64,000 nt of DNA from contig JBAMJV010007197.1 in assembly GCA_037951105.1 (NCBI GenBank), positions 106,709 through 170,708 of the forward strand, given 5' to 3'. Of this stretch, positions 35,329 to 60,553 are shown in pieces. A program made the position numbers and the translations under genes. The stretch comes from Echinarachnius parma (taxonomy: Eukaryota > Echinodermata > Echinoidea > Clypeasteroida > Echinarachniidae). A model generated the notes under the pieces. That model saw nothing but the letters and a program-made list of their open reading frames with translations. It did no database searches and was not told the DNA's origin. Position 1 is the first letter of the stretch; each line of letters begins with the position of its first letter.

Positions 35329-36700
35329 TACTATTACTATTACTATTACTATTTACTATTACTATTACTATTAGTATTAGAACTATACTACTATATTAGT
35401 ACTATATTAGTATTGTTATTATTTTTATTATTATACTATTCTTTTCACATGAAGTATTTAATGACATGTCTGTGTGATTGCCTCCATGCAGTGATGGATG
35501 TGGACATTGTATATGGTCTACCACAAGTCTCTGTACAGATATGTAGGTAAGTTTGAACAATTGTTGTGATTTTGTTTGAGCAATGCGTGGTCAACTCTCC
35601 ATGACACTGTATGACTCTTTTCTTCTGAGTCTTGTGTATCTTTTGATTAAAGACTATCTGTGACCTTACACCACAAAACGACCACTAAGTCAAGAAATGA
35701 TTTTGCTGATTTTGACATGACATTAAAGTTGAGGTCATAACCTTTATAAATGGTATATTAATTTGTCATATTCAGACGAAGCAAACCCTCTCGAAATGAG
35801 CGCCAAAGATTTGGAACATGGCTGAAGCAGTTTTAAAATTTGGGAGAAAATGGGCCGTTCCAAAGATCAGCGTCCATTCAAGCGCTGTAATCTGATCATT
35901 TTTATTCAATGATAAATTATATTTAAACATTTCTGATGCTCAACGACATAATATGCTCATAGAAAAACTAATAAAAACAATCATGATTAAATGGTTAATT
36001 GTGATTTGTTTTGTACCAATTCAAATAAAATTATCAAATGACCTTCCATAAATCAGAAACAAAAATCACTTCAATCTAGCCCATTGGGATATATTTTTTA
36101 ATAATACAACTTTGTTTTTTCTCCTTGCAATTGCAGATGATGTGAATATAAATCAACAGCTCACAGCACCAGGGATGACGTTCTGGGCTGACCAAGGGAC
36201 TCAAAACTGACCCAGGGGCTCAAAACTGACCCAGGGCCTCAAAGCTGACCTAGCCCGATTCCTGAGACGATCAAAGTCATTGGCTCTTTCTTACTCATCA
36301 AACTCAATAATAAATTTAGAACATTTATTATGCTCCTCAACACCACCATGGCTGACAGGTCAAATGTCAACTAGGGTCAAATGTCAAAGGTCAAGATCCT
36401 TTTGATTGACTTATATCTGACAATAAACAAGGTATATGTATCTTGAAGAGCCATGAACTGATACGATTGTACATGTCTTCCAAAACAAAGAAGAAGCCAA
36501 TATGTTGCCATTATTTGTGTTATTTTATAAGAAATCCAGGTTTGCTGTGAATGACATCTAACTCCAACTTACCAACTCTTTTGTGAAAATTAGAATCCAA
36601 TTTTGACATCCATTCCTTATCATTTGAGTAGAAAAGGGCCCTTAGTTTGCACAAATTCCATAGAATTAGTTCCCTTAAGGTAAGATATAGGTACGTGTAT
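33961..36700. other. intergenic or 3' region, AT-rich, simple repeats
   Basis: Holds ATT runs (34145-34168, 35280-35400), a poly-C tract (34805-34825), a TTTCA-type tail (35000-35025) and a SINE-tail fragment (35223-35300). Apart from possible 3'UTR exons no gene was recognised. Confidence 0.5.
35492..36250 (+). other. possible 3' untranslated exons downstream of TAPP-like gene
   Basis: ATGCAG/TGATGG with donor TATGTAG/GTAAGT (35492-35546), and an acceptor TTGCAATTGCAG at 36136, look like splice sites. If joined to the phase-0 end of 31483 they would give an immediate TGA. They may be 3'UTR or chance sites. A short tandem CTGACCCAGGGGCTCAAAA-type repeat (three units) lies at about 36187-36250. 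Confidence 0.2.
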
Positions 36701-36701
36701 T

Positions 36702-37098
36702 TTAAAGGGTACCACCACCCAAAAATAATATTCTTATAAATAAAAGGTAACATTTTTAGTAGTCCATACCACCAAAAAGTTCAGAAAAATATGTTTCCAG
36801 AAATATATAATTGGAAAAAAGGCATCATTATACTACAACATGGGTTCAGGGGTCTGCATAAGAAGACTACCTTTTGTCTAGGACGAACACATCGTCCGTT
36901 ATTCTATTGTCTCCAAACATACGTGTGAATAGAATTGGCACACTCGCAACTGTTTAGGGGGAAAGGAACCATGAAATAATAATGGTTCCGTAAGTGGTGG
37001 TAATTAATTGCATTGATTATGAATTACACAACCCTTTGCAAAATGGTGGGCATCTATTTGATATCACACAACGGTACTTGCTTGGTGGTCCCCTTTAA
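36702..37098. mobile_element. TTAA-bounded TIR element, family F
   Basis: TTAAAGGGTACCACCACCCA to TTGGTGGTCCCCTTTAA, 397 bases. The start is shared almost exactly with 63934. Confidence 0.8.
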
Positions 37099-37619
37099 AT
37101 AATCATAAACCAGGAAGAGTGCCGTTGTGAAAGAGGGGCCAAATTTTAATGGGCCAATTGTTGCTTATTTTACTTCATTATATCACATTATTTATTTGAA
37201 CGCAAGGGAGTGATCATTTGATTGTCAGTATGGATTTGTTTCTCATTGTTTCTCATAACTGATTTGGGTGGACTTTAATTCATGAGAACGTCAATCAAAC
37301 TATTCATATTTGTAAGATGATTGGTTGATTTTGAAATCAGTATTATAGGTGCTATTTGTTGAGTTTATGTCTGATTTTTCAACAACTCATATCTCCTCTT
37401 CAATCTTCTATCCAATATACATGTAGGGAGAAAAAGGTAATAAAGGAAGATTCTGGGACCGATTTAATCATTGTCAGAAAGAATGAGAAGAATAATCTGT
37501 AAAAAATCTTATCAGAATCGCAACAAGCACATCTATCTGAACGTCGTGTAGAAGTGAGCGATCCTTTCATATTTTCATCAAGAGCATACGACACAACCCT
37601 TCATGCTCCCCTGAAGTGC

Positions 37620-38075
37620 TCCCATAGGCGTACCGAGGGGGGGGGGCGGTGTTTGGGGTGTTCAAACACACCCCTTGAGTGACAAAAATGACTGTTTTAG
37701 GTGTTCAAACACACCCCAACTACCATCACTACACCACTGAATGAAGCTAAATCACCCCCATGGAAAAAATCCTGGGTACGTTTATGAGTGTGCCTCAGAT
37801 CTACTGTTTGTTTAGAGGGAGGGGAGTGATCTACTCATCCACCCCCCCCCCCCCCCCCCCAAAAAACAAAAAAAAGTGTGGTTGGATTTTATTGGAGGGG
37901 GGGGGGCACGCACAACTTTTGTATTTTCTTGTATTTTTACACAAATTTCCCTCTTATGTTTTGTATAGTTTTGGGCAATTATTGGGGGGGGGGGGGGCAT
38001 ATGGCGCCTCCCCCCACCCCCCCCCCCCCCCCCCCGCTCCCTGTAGCTGTGCCACTGATGTCTGGCAATAGATGC
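37620..38075. repeat. G/C-tract repeat region with GGCGTACCGAGG start
   Basis: Long G- and C-runs (37841-37860, 37984-37997, 38007-38036) and paired GGTGTTCAAACACACCCC units. It resembles 33570-33960 and 62388-62600. Confidence 0.6.
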
Positions 38076-39825
38076 TAGAGATCTTGATGGCTTTGTTTTC
38101 AGCTGATGATATTGTAGAGGGTACTGCCGGGTAGCAGAGGAGGACTGATATACATGTCCACGACACAATTCATAAGATAAGATGAGATTAATGACCATGA
38201 TATCGAGAGCAGGCAGTACAATGTATTGCTATTCTTATATGAGAAAAGCGACATATATTCCTTGAGAGCAGTATAATATGTGTCCCGGTGGTGTCACTTC
38301 ACGTTGGCCGTGTATATGCATGATCGTTAACAATTTCGCGAAAAAAGGGGTACATTTTTGCATGTGTTGGCGAACAAAACAAAATTGCGGAAATGGGGAA
38401 AAAAAGGTATATACGTTTGCACAATTTGAAAAATTGGGTCCTATTTTATGAAGGGCCACAAATTATATTTAATCTGTGTACTTGAAGTCCTTAAAAAGAG
38501 ATAATTTGGTTAATGTGCAATCCAAATGCAAAAAAAAAGGCATTTTTAAAGCCAATTTGTACCCGTTCTGTGTTAAAAAGGGGGTATAATTTGCTGAAAA
38601 TGTACGCGCAACGCTACAAATATGGGGTCATTTTATTGTTATTCCAGCTTGGGCAAATAAACCTTCCATAATTATTGTACCATTATCATTTGCCAGATAT
38701 TGGATATTTGATTACTATGCAATAACAAGAAAACTGGATGTATCATCAAATGGAAACGGCTAGGAACGAGACTACCATTTTTGGAAACGTGTGTTGAGTG
38801 AAATATTTGATGTATTTGTAAATAGGAATATTGTATATTTACTTATAACATGTGAATGTATAGCATATCTTTTCTCACTATTTTATAATCTATATTCAAT
38901 CAATATATGAAACCTTTTATTTCTTACTTTTTACATATTATTATTGTAGAGTTTTTTTTAATGGTAATTTTGTAATGCTATTTGAAAAGGTGGTATAATT
39001 GAAGTGGCAAATGCATTTTTTCTCTGCTTTTGAGGCATATACGTATATAATAGTAATTTATTACAAGTTGAATGCACATATTGGGGGATATGATCATATT
39101 ATTATTATTTGTTTAATTTGTTTTAGTTATTGAGTTTTCCCAGTAATTCAAGTTTTTATTAGAAATATATTTTATTTGTTTCATCAAACCTATTCCATTT
39201 TGAAGTGCAAACATACAGTTAAAACTTATGTTTTTTTTGTTTTATTTCACCGTTCTTTCATAATGAAGCAATGTCTTTCAGTTATCGTATGTGCAGTAAA
39301 ACTGTCAAGTTCTCTAAAGAGTAACATTGTTATGTTTGAAGCTGTAAATTATTCAAATGGAAGTAATACAAAGTGAAGTGAATATCTGTGTTTAGATCTG
39401 TGGCTATATTAGTCCTATATAACAGTACAAACTGTTATTTGTACGTGCTTTTATGAAATATTCTTGTTAGGTTTGGTCTGCCCTTTTACTTTGGTTTATT
39501 GGAATTACTTCCACATTCAGGAATAGCATATTAAAACATTTATACAAAGGTAAATTAGAAATAAAATTCTTATGAATAATTTGTACATCCTCTTCGATAA
39601 AGCAATACAAATGAATACACAAGATATTTTAGATGAATCGTTTGTTAATTCTGTAAAATGTGGAGGAACCCATTCAAAATACAAAGTTCTGTACAGTGGA
39701 ACCTCATTATAATGAGAACATTAGTACAAAAAAATTACCTTACTGTGAGGGTAATACAAATAATATAAACAGCCTGTACCAGTAAAATTACCTTATCGTA
39801 AGAGGTTTTTGTTATATCAGAGTCT
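38076..39825. other. intergenic, nothing recognised
   Basis: AT-rich sequence with no exon-like or family-repeat signal on either strand. Confidence 0.5.
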
Positions 39826-40199
39826 TTAAAGGGATCTAGTAACTTTGCTGATATGTGCAAAAAGTGATGAATGGTTGATAAAAAGTGTATTGTTATGATT
39901 TAATATGTCCACTGAGTAATGTGTGAAAATGTCATGTTAAATCAATACTATATGGCCAAGTTATGGGTGAAAATGCAAAGCGATAATCGCTTACTCATGG
40001 CACTGACTTTGTACACAGTTATAACTTTCCAGTGGATAATACAAAATCAGAACACTTCAATCGTAAATGAAAGGAAATGCAAAAAACCGAAACCTGTTGG
40101 ATGTTTCAATTGGTGATACGAATACAACAAGGTATGAGAGAACCATTCGAGTTCTAAGTAAGATTTGTGGATTGGGAAAATGTTATTAGATCCCTTTAA
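39826..40199. mobile_element. TTAA-bounded TIR element, family A, full length
   Basis: TTAAAGGGATCTAGTAACTT to TTATTAGATCCCTTTAA, 374 bases, symmetric TTTAAA edges. Confidence 0.85.
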
Positions 40200-41470
40200 A
40201 ACAAGGTTCCGTTGTATGATGACATGCCCCATAATGTTATTTTCATGATTTTCATGTCTAGGTCGCTGTTCGTTAAATGATTGCCTTCTGTATGCTAGGT
40301 TTGCCTTCAGTTGATAAGTCAATTTGCTTTCTAAATAATACCTTGTATGATGGGAAACATAAATGTGTATTTTCATCACACTGTAAATTGCCTTTTTTTT
40401 AAGTGATCCAGTATAACTTTACAAGATTTTTTTTCTCCAAAAGTAATAATGAAGACTGCAATTATAGTACCAATTTCATTGTAAGAGTCTTCTGAATGAT
40501 GTGTGATAGTTTATTGACAAATGAATGTCAGATTGTATCACATTTGCCCATTGATTTTAAATACAATTTTTAAAAAAGCGTTATGGAATGCTTTTCATTC
40601 AATCATAAATGTCTCCATCATAATCATGGAGACATTTGAAACATGGAAACCCATTTTATTCCTTTGCTACCATAAGCCAAATAGCAAGGTCCAAGAGAAA
40701 TGTGAAAACTTATTTCAAGTGATTTTTGTTAAATTTGACTAAGTTAATGGATCACTTCACTGATTGCAGTCTTTTCTTATTTTTTTTTAAAATAGAATAA
40801 TTCATAATACGGGGAATGAGTTCAATGAGCCTGTCGTGTTGCTCAAGTTCATAATTATTTTGTTTTCCAATCGATCTCAATTTGCTTCCAAGTATATGCA
40901 ACAAGGTGTCCTACTTTTGTTTGTCTGTTTTGTTTTTATCTCAATTGTTATGTGTTTGTGTCTGCATAGCAGCTAGTAACAATTTACTAGAAATACTTTT
41001 GCACTGAAATATATATTAGTTTGTATTTGTTTCTGAACACCATCGAGTAACAACTGCACATTTCATAATCAAATTTTGCCACTATCACTATAATAAGAGA
41101 ACTGATTAGCAATAATAATTCCCATTTGTAACTATAATTAATAATTTTCACTTTCTGTGCGCCATTTTTCAGAAGCTATCCTTTTTTTTAGTAAATGTGA
41201 AATAAAGTATATACATAAAAGACAGCAGGCTGTCACGTTCAAATAATTAGCAAGTTTTATTTTCTGAAAAGTCAGATTCCTTGAAAGAAGGTTTATTGTT
41301 TCCGGTACTCAATCGACACACGATATAATACTTTGGGTGTAACACTGTATATTTTGTAGCATGCCGCATCTTTCTTACCAAGAAGTTGAATACATATATT
41401 ATAGAATAATCATGTGAATAAAAAATGGTTTGATACTAATTTTCCGTCCTCTTCCATATCTCGTATCATT
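40200..41470. other. intergenic, nothing recognised
   Basis: AT-rich. Only short chance palindromes (for example around 40600-40635, GTCTCCATCATAATCATGGAGAC) were seen. Confidence 0.5.
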
Positions 41471-41473
41471 ACT

Positions 41474-42130
41474 ACAGTCAAACCCCTCTCAGTGGCCACC
41501 TGTCTGTAGCAGCCAACTTGCCTATACAGGGTAGCCCAAAACAAACAGAACAGGGCACTTCCTAAAATATAGTAACAAACTGATTATGTCCATTGGAACA
41601 GTAATTTTGGTCGTGTAGTTTTTGTTTTAGGCCACTGTGAGTGACACCATGTCAGGCTCCCATTTTTGTCAATTTTTACCAAGTCAGTGTCTGATAAATC
41701 GCACTTACTGCCCGTCATAGCATCGGACAACGAGCAATACGCGCGCCATTGTTAGTGTGCATTCAGCTGCGACAGGCAGTAAGTCCGATTTATCAGGCAC
41801 TGACTTGGTAAAAATTGACAAAAATGGGAACCCGACATGGTGTCACTCACATCGCCCTAAAACAAAAACTACACAACCAAAATGACTGTTCGTGGTATCG
41901 TTTTTCATAGAAAAGGACACCCTATCCGATGGACATAATCATTTTGGTACTATATTTTGGGAAGTGCCCCGTTCCGTTTTTTGGGGGCCACCCTGTAAAG
42001 TGGCCATGAAACATAATCCACTGTAGAGACAAACAAATTGTAATATAACCTGTCTATAGAGGTCACCTGTCTACAGTGGCCTCTTTTCGTGTTTCCCTTA
42101 GGTGGTCACTACACACAGGTTTGACTGTAT
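41474..42130. mobile_element. TIR repeat, family G, hosting a nested foldback element
   Basis: ACAGTCAAACCCCTCTCAGT at one end and CACAGGTTTGACTGTA at the other. The interior is split by 41526-41996. A shorter copy follows at 42263-42440. Confidence 0.7.
41525..41997. mobile_element. foldback element with about 200-base arms
   Basis: TACAGGGTAGCCC and GGCCACCCTGTA at the edges. The arms share GGGCACTTCC, AAAATATAGTA, GATTATGTCCAT, TGTGTAGTTTTTGTTTTAGG-type, GAGTGACACCATGTC and ATTTTTACCAAGTCAGTG blocks in inverted order around a CG-rich loop. TA edges suggest a Tc1/mariner-type target. Non-coding. Confidence 0.8.
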
Positions 42131-42262
42131 ATCTACATATTTATTTTGGTTTAATTGACCTTTGAATGCATGGTGATAATGATTGAAGAGTGTGACTTAT
42201 ATTGTCAATTCATTTTCTCCCTTGACCACTGCTTCCCTAGATTTCTTTCAGCTCATAATTAC

Positions 42263-42440
42263 GGTCAAACCAGCGAATAATGACCACTAAAGGAAACAAG
42301 AAATGTGTCCACTATAGATAGGTGACCTCTATAGACAGGTTTATCACATTGATTTTCTCTGCAGGGGGTTAGTTTTAGTCTCAACTTTAGACAGTGTGGG
42401 TGCTATATACAGGTGGCCACTAAGACAGGTTTGACTGTAT
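42263..42440. mobile_element. TIR repeat, family G, short copy
   Basis: CGGTCAAACCAGCGAATAAT to AAGACAGGTTTGACTGTA. Confidence 0.65.
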
Positions 42441-43282
42441 TACTAGTTATTACTATATACATCAATTTGTGTTAATTTCATAAAACACGTGTTTACCTGC
42501 GTATGTCCTTAATTGTATTTGTGCAAAGTGAAACAAAAAACTCAATAAAGTAACATAAAAATTACATTAAAAATGATGAAAAATCAGTAAGTTTTAAAAA
42601 ACAAGAGACATATCATAACAAAAACAAGTAAAAAGTTAATTTACCTAAATAGATGTACACACACTAAATAACATTGAGTAACAATAGGATATTAAAAAAC
42701 GTACATTTCAGTAAATTTAACTTCATGAATACTCATTAATCAGATTTAAAGCTATCGAACACAGAAGTTATATTCGTAACTTTCTTATTTATTTACCAAT
42801 TTCACTCAAAGTTATACTAACTGTTCCTCTCATTAAACTGATTCCATTGCAACTAAATTGTATAAGGTAATGAAGGAATTTATATAGTTTAACTATAGGG
42901 AAAGACAAAGGTGTAGCCTTTATAGGACAGGTCAGGATAGTTAAGTTCGTTTATGAAGAATCCAACAAAGACAATATTTAAGTTGCACAAATTATATATT
43001 TAACACAATTGTCAGAATGTACATATTTAATTTCATGTTTTAAAGAAAATTCATCAAATTGAAGTATTATTTACCTAATTAAAGTTCTTATATAGATTAC
43101 TTAATACATGTAATATGTCCGTGTTGTAATACTAAGTAACGCAATTTTGAAGAAAAACAAACAAATTAATTTTACCTAACCAAAAAGTAAGTTTACGATT
43201 TGTTCTTACATTATACATGGCATGTTTGATGAGCACATGTATGTCTACACAGTCTGTTGTCTGTTTCTGCTATGTTTATTTA
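42441..43282. other. intergenic, nothing recognised
   Basis: AT-rich sequence without coding or family-repeat signal. Confidence 0.45.
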
Positions 43283-43447
43283 AGAATAAAGAGTTCTTGT
43301 AAAGCGCATATCACACCAAGGTTTGGGGATCTATTTATTATGATCGTCCTCAATTACACACGTTGTCCTGGTAGGATTGGAACTGCGTCCTCCATACCGC
43401 AAGGTCGCTCTGCCAGGAAGCATAACTCTCCTGCCATGCTTTGGTAG
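43283..43447 (-). repeat. tRNA-derived SINE, second type
   Basis: On the minus strand GGCAGAGCGACCTTGCGG and GCAGTTCCAATCC resemble pol III A and B boxes. The body ends CGCTTTACAAGAACTC followed by an A-rich stretch. Confidence 0.55.
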
Positions 43448-43883
43448 GATCATCCAGTGTCCCTGAATATATAATACAGACAAAGATGATATGATATTAC
43501 GGTATAATTATGTACAAATCATTCGATAAAACAACTCGCAATAACTTGTATTCAATGTAATGCGTTCGTTGTCCCTTCAATTGACGAAATTATATGGATG
43601 GGAAAACATTGTATACAGTATAATTTCCTTATAGCTTGCTAATAACTCTACATCTATTTAAGTGACTTTGTTTTTACCTTGGCATCACATCTGTAGTTGG
43701 AAATTACAGATTTGAAGCTAAGGTATACACATAAATTGTTAGCAGTTATAATTACTATATGTAGTGACCTACTAACCATGCGAATTCATTTTCAAACCTC
43801 GGTTTATCTTTTAGTCAAATAGCTATTTAAAAGGGTTTTCGTGATTACTTTACTCTCCCCTACACTAACTGCGTCAAACGGGG

Positions 43884-56284
<12,401 letters not shown>

Positions 56285-56407
56285 TATGTCCTCGTTTTGT
56301 AGGCAGAGGAGGTATATACTTGGCCTATTAATGCGTGTACTTATTCGTCGAAGTGTACTGACTCCTTAAATTATGAAGATTCTTGCAGTATGTGTGGTTG
56401 TAATGTG

Positions 56408-56450
56408 CAGGGTTTCTTATCCGCTGTAATGACACCCTATATACTCTTTT
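56408..56450 (-). promoter_or_regulatory. candidate TATA promoter of esterase gene
   Basis: On the minus strand a GAGTATATAGGG TATA-like box (56436-56443) would place a start near 56408, giving a 5'UTR of about 125 bases before the Met at 56284. A CGGATAAG GATA-type site lies just downstream of the box. A second AGTATATACC lies nearer the Met, at about 56310. Confidence 0.4.
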
Positions 56451-56965
56451 CGAGAAGTAGACAATTGTTCCGAGTGTATAACTACGCCACAACTGTGAGT
56501 ACTATAACTTATAGTATATGATATATGATTCTATTCGCGCTCATGATCTCTTCAAATTATAGCGGCTTACTCCTGCGACTATTTACATGACTGTTCTAAA
56601 TTTGGAAGTTTGTGGTACAAATAAATTGAAACATAAACTACTTTTATGGAGCATGGTTTCGTTACCATCTCGTAAACCACTTATATGTCGATTATTAAAT
56701 ATTGACTCTTTTTCAGTGTTTACATTGTAAACTCTGACTTTTCTCTCTCTTTTTTTTGTTTTCACTGTTGATCAGATTATTTTTCCGATCAGCTATATAC
56801 ATATATACTGAGTTCAGGGTCCGAACACTGGACTATTATCGTGGCAAGGGATCGAGGTCTGACGTAAATCGACCACCGTACAATAGCATCTAGAACAAAC
56901 ATTAATATAATCACTTTATTGCAGAAAGTAGACACCTAAGTTAAAAAAGGAAGGCTGTGGAGATG
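56451..56965. other. intergenic upstream of esterase, nothing recognised
   Basis: No exon or repeat family seen. Confidence 0.4.
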
Positions 56966-57300
56966 ATTGTTGTGAGCACGATCGGATAGGTGCTTCACTG
57001 CAAAGCACGGGAGCCGGGTTCGAACCCAGATCGATGCCGCTAGTACAGCACTAGTGTTCTTCAGCAAGGCACTTTGTCCACAATGCTGCTCTCCGCTAAG
57101 GTGCAATATGGGTACTTGGCGTGATTGAAGGTGTGTAAAAAACATGAGTGCACTATAAAGTAGCACCTGCTGGAATGCTCACCAGGGAGTGGAGAGAGTG
57201 CACAGTAAAGTGCGGAAGTGTATCCACTTAATGGTCGAGATATAAATAATAATATTGGATGCAGGTCCCTCTGGGAGAAGGCTAAACTGGATAAATAAGA
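56966..57300 (+). repeat. tRNA-derived SINE, third type
   Basis: The head contains GAGCCGGGTTCGAACCCAGA (B box). The body includes TTCAGCAAGGCACTTTGTCC, a block resembling conserved central parts of deuterostome SINEs. It ends near TCCCTCTGGGAGAAGGC. Confidence 0.65.
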
Positions 57301-58942
57301 CCCCAAAAAAGAAGAAAAAAAGAAAGAAGATAGATCTGTATGTTTTTCTTCCATCTGACAAGTATAACTCCTTGGTCTACAATGACATGGTCATCATATT
57401 TGTTACATAATGTACATCGGCTTCTTTGAAAGGTGCCACCTTCAGCTGATCGAGTTTTTTGTTTTCGTATATAAATGCAATAAAACAAACAAACAAACAA
57501 ACAACAATAACACAGAAACAAACAAACAAACACAAATCAAAACAAACAAACAAACTAACTAACTAACTTACTAACTAATTAACTAACAAACGCACGAAGC
57601 AGAGGGATCGCCATGATGGGGGTGGGGGTAATAACAATCATAATGGTGCCATTTTATGTTATATCTTATACAGTACATCTATATATAGGTGGATCAATGT
57701 TAAACCAGATACACTAAGCTAACACAATTCCCTGGTTAGGTTTTTTTTTTTACAATGACAAAACTTTTTTTTAAAAGTAAGTCAATATGCTACTTGTTCC
57801 AGCGATTATACCGAATTAAATCATGCCGAAATAAATGAGGTGGATATGTGTAAAGGTAGCCTATTGCGTCATCGGATGACGTACAATTTACCAAGGGGTG
57901 GACGATATATAAGGTAACTAGTGGCCAAGCTCCACTGTACTGACTCCGCGACGCCGTGCGTGCGCGCATAATAATCGTGCATAGTTACAGTAATCGCTTG
58001 CGCTCTGAGTCTTTTCGATGAGCGTACGTATTATCGCATAAATAAACATCACTCACAGTGCGCACAAACATATTATGTGTGATTGACTCAACGAACAGTC
58101 GTCCCTTGATCAGGATTTAGAGCACAATATGGATTTAGACGACACAGAGCTTGGATATATAAATGACTATATTAAATTATTTTATTGTCATTAATTAGTA
58201 AATGTACTGACTGTGGCTCCTCATAGTGCTATATTATCGGTATGACCAGTAGGCCAAACTAATTAGTTATATATATATACAAAGTAACATAAGTTGTAAA
58301 GATCAGTACTACATTAATAAAAATTATGATTTTAAAAAACCTAGAACTAACTGATGGTTTGTGTTGATAATTTTAAAGTTATGAATTAAACAAAAAAATA
58401 GTTTGCAGAAAGAAAAATCACTCATCTATGAATAAAGCAACCAACATGAGACACCTTCTCTATACATACCAAAAGCAAACAAAGAAGCCAAAACTCGAAC
58501 AAGCAAACAAACAAACAATCAAACAAAACAAACAAACAAACATTTTATACACAAATATATAAAATGGATACAACACAAAATAAAGATATAACACGGCACA
58601 ATCATTACAGACACAATTTGAAAGTTCAAATTCGATCTTCGGCCTACGTGCTTAAATACGACGGGTTTCATTGAAGCGTACAAGAATGGTGTTTATAAAG
58701 AACTGACCATGACTTTGTCGTCGATTAATGTATTTATATTATGCGCGGTGTGACGAAAGACCACTCCCATAGCAAGAACTTCCGGTCAATCCCTCAGGCA
58801 ATGATTCTTTATTTTCACTAATCCTTGACATTGACCTACATGTCTGTGTTTGTTGTTGTTATTTTATTTCCGCCATTAAAATAACTTTAACAACGTACTA
58901 CGTTGAATGGCAATGTCAACATATACAGACAATTTTGTTTTA
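57301..58942. other. intergenic, simple repeats only
   Basis: AAAC/AACT microsatellites (57480-57590, 58500-58545) and the promoter-like patch at 57885. No gene recognised. Confidence 0.45.
57885..57950 (+). promoter_or_regulatory. promoter-like CRE and TATA motifs, no gene attached
   Basis: GGATGACGTACA followed about 20 bases later by ATATATAAGG, in a locally GC-richer stretch. No open frame or exon downstream could be linked to it. Weak support. Confidence 0.15.
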
Positions 58943-59785
58943 TTAAAGGGATCTAGTCACATTGTCCAAATCCTCAAAATCCTATTGGAATTCTAACGGT
59001 TTCCTCATACCTTGTTGTATAGAAGCATGGGACAGCTTTTCGAATTTCCTTTTCGTTCAAAAGATATTTACGATTGAGGTGTTCAGATGTTTTAAACTAT
59101 ACACTGGATAATCGCAACCGTGTACAAAGTCAGTGCAATGAGTTAGTGAATATCACTTTGCATTTTTGCTCATTACTCAGCCATATAACGTCCATTTAAC
59201 TTGAAATGTTCACACAGTATACAAATGATGCGCAGGTATGAGTGGGTCGGTAGGAATTGTTTGCACAAGGTAACTATGGAACTGTTAAACCCACGAGGCG
59301 AAGCCGAGTGGGTTTAGACTTGTTTCCATAGTTACCACGTGCAAACAATTCCACCGACCCACGAAATAAACTTGCGCATCATCTGTTTTATAGAATGGGC
59401 ATTGTTACGCCCCCCAAAAAGTCAACAAATTAAAAATTAGAAAAATTACCGGATGCATGAAATAATTTTACCGGACGCATTAAATTTTTTACCGGACGCA
59501 TGATTTTTTTACCGGACGCATGAAATTTTTTACCGGACGCATGAAATTTTTACCGGACGCATGAAATTTTTACCGGACGCATGATTTTTTTACCGGACGC
59601 ATGACTTTTCATGCATCCAGTACAATTAATTGTCTGCACCAATTTTGCTCTCAACCAATCAGATTGCAGGGATTTATCAACCCATTCTATAATACTCAAT
59701 GGAGATATCGGATAACAACAATATACATTGTTTCAACCATTCGTCACTTTTTGCACATGTCAACAAAATTACTAGATCCCTTTAA
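58943..59785. mobile_element. family A element split by a nested hairpin element
   Basis: TTAAAGGGATCTAGTCACAT to ATTACTAGATCCCTTTAA. Relative to 8266 it is interrupted between about 59219 and 59693. Confidence 0.8.
59219..59693. mobile_element. nested hairpin element with ACCGGACGCATG array
   Basis: A long hairpin (59224-59382: GATGCGCAGGTATGAGTGGG and GGTAACTATGG with their complements, GAGGCGAAGCCGAG at the loop) is followed by eight units of about 22 bases, TTTTTACCGGACGCATGAAA, at 59446-59612. The edges read TATAGAATGGG/CCCATTCTATA. A TA target is likely. Confidence 0.7.
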
Positions 59786-60332
59786 ATATCTTAACAGGAG
59801 AAAGCCCTACGTACATAACCGACTGGGTAGTCCCGAATTCTGCTGAGTTTTAGTCACATGCTTCTATACAGAGTATTAAATGTTTGTTCTCAATTAGTTT
59901 TTGTAATTCCGGCAAAAATAACATGGGCAAATGACAATATTGTGTTTTTTTTAATAATTCACCATACTTCTTGTTACATGTTTGTTTTTCTACTAACGGT
60001 TCTCTGTATGGTTCAAGACAGTGGGAAGAACGGAAGAAGAAGAACAAGAAAGAGATGGCATAAAGGTGAGACAAATTTGATAGAAATGGATTGAACAAAT
60101 CCGAAGGAGACTTATAGAAAGACACGGAACCCTGGGCCGAGAAAATCAGAAGTGTCACTCACTATAGGTCGGCTGTAACCATAACATAATTCACCTTAAA
60201 ACTTGAAGAAGTTATTCTGCACCATTATACACGGAGGCTGAGCTGCACAAACTTGTGTAAATTACTAACAAAATAATCAAGAGCCCTCTGCCGAGGAAAG
60301 ATAGTACATGTAGACCTACTACTACAACTAAT
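59786..60332. other. intergenic, nothing recognised
   Basis: Mixed composition. The frames seen have no recognisable family. Confidence 0.4.
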
Positions 60333-60553
60333 GCCCGGCGCAGACAGAGCCGACTCGACCCGATCCGACTGGTTTTCAGCCTGATTAACTCTGAATGTGC
60401 TGCCCTAGGACTCCGGTTTTTCCAGTCAAGTGCCAGTCAGAGGTCATTCGAGGCCGATTCAACATGTTGGATTGGCTCCGACTGAGTGAAACTGACTCTA
60501 GCCTGACTGAAAACCAGTCGGATCGGGTCGAGTCGGCTCTGTCTGCGCCGGGC
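60333..60553. mobile_element. 221-base TIR element with nearly 50-base arms
   Basis: GCCCGGCGCAGACAGAGCCG through CGACTGGTTTTCAG, and the exact inverse ending GTCTGCGCCGGGC. TAAT/TTAA border it. The arms are almost identical, suggesting recent movement or gene conversion. Confidence 0.9.

Noticed and set aside
35492-35546. Coding exon after the PH2 helix
   Set aside because: In the phase set by 31483 it begins with TGA; kept only as a possible untranslated exon.
37760-38198. Gly/Pro-rich frames on both strands
   Set aside because: They are products of G and C homopolymer runs.
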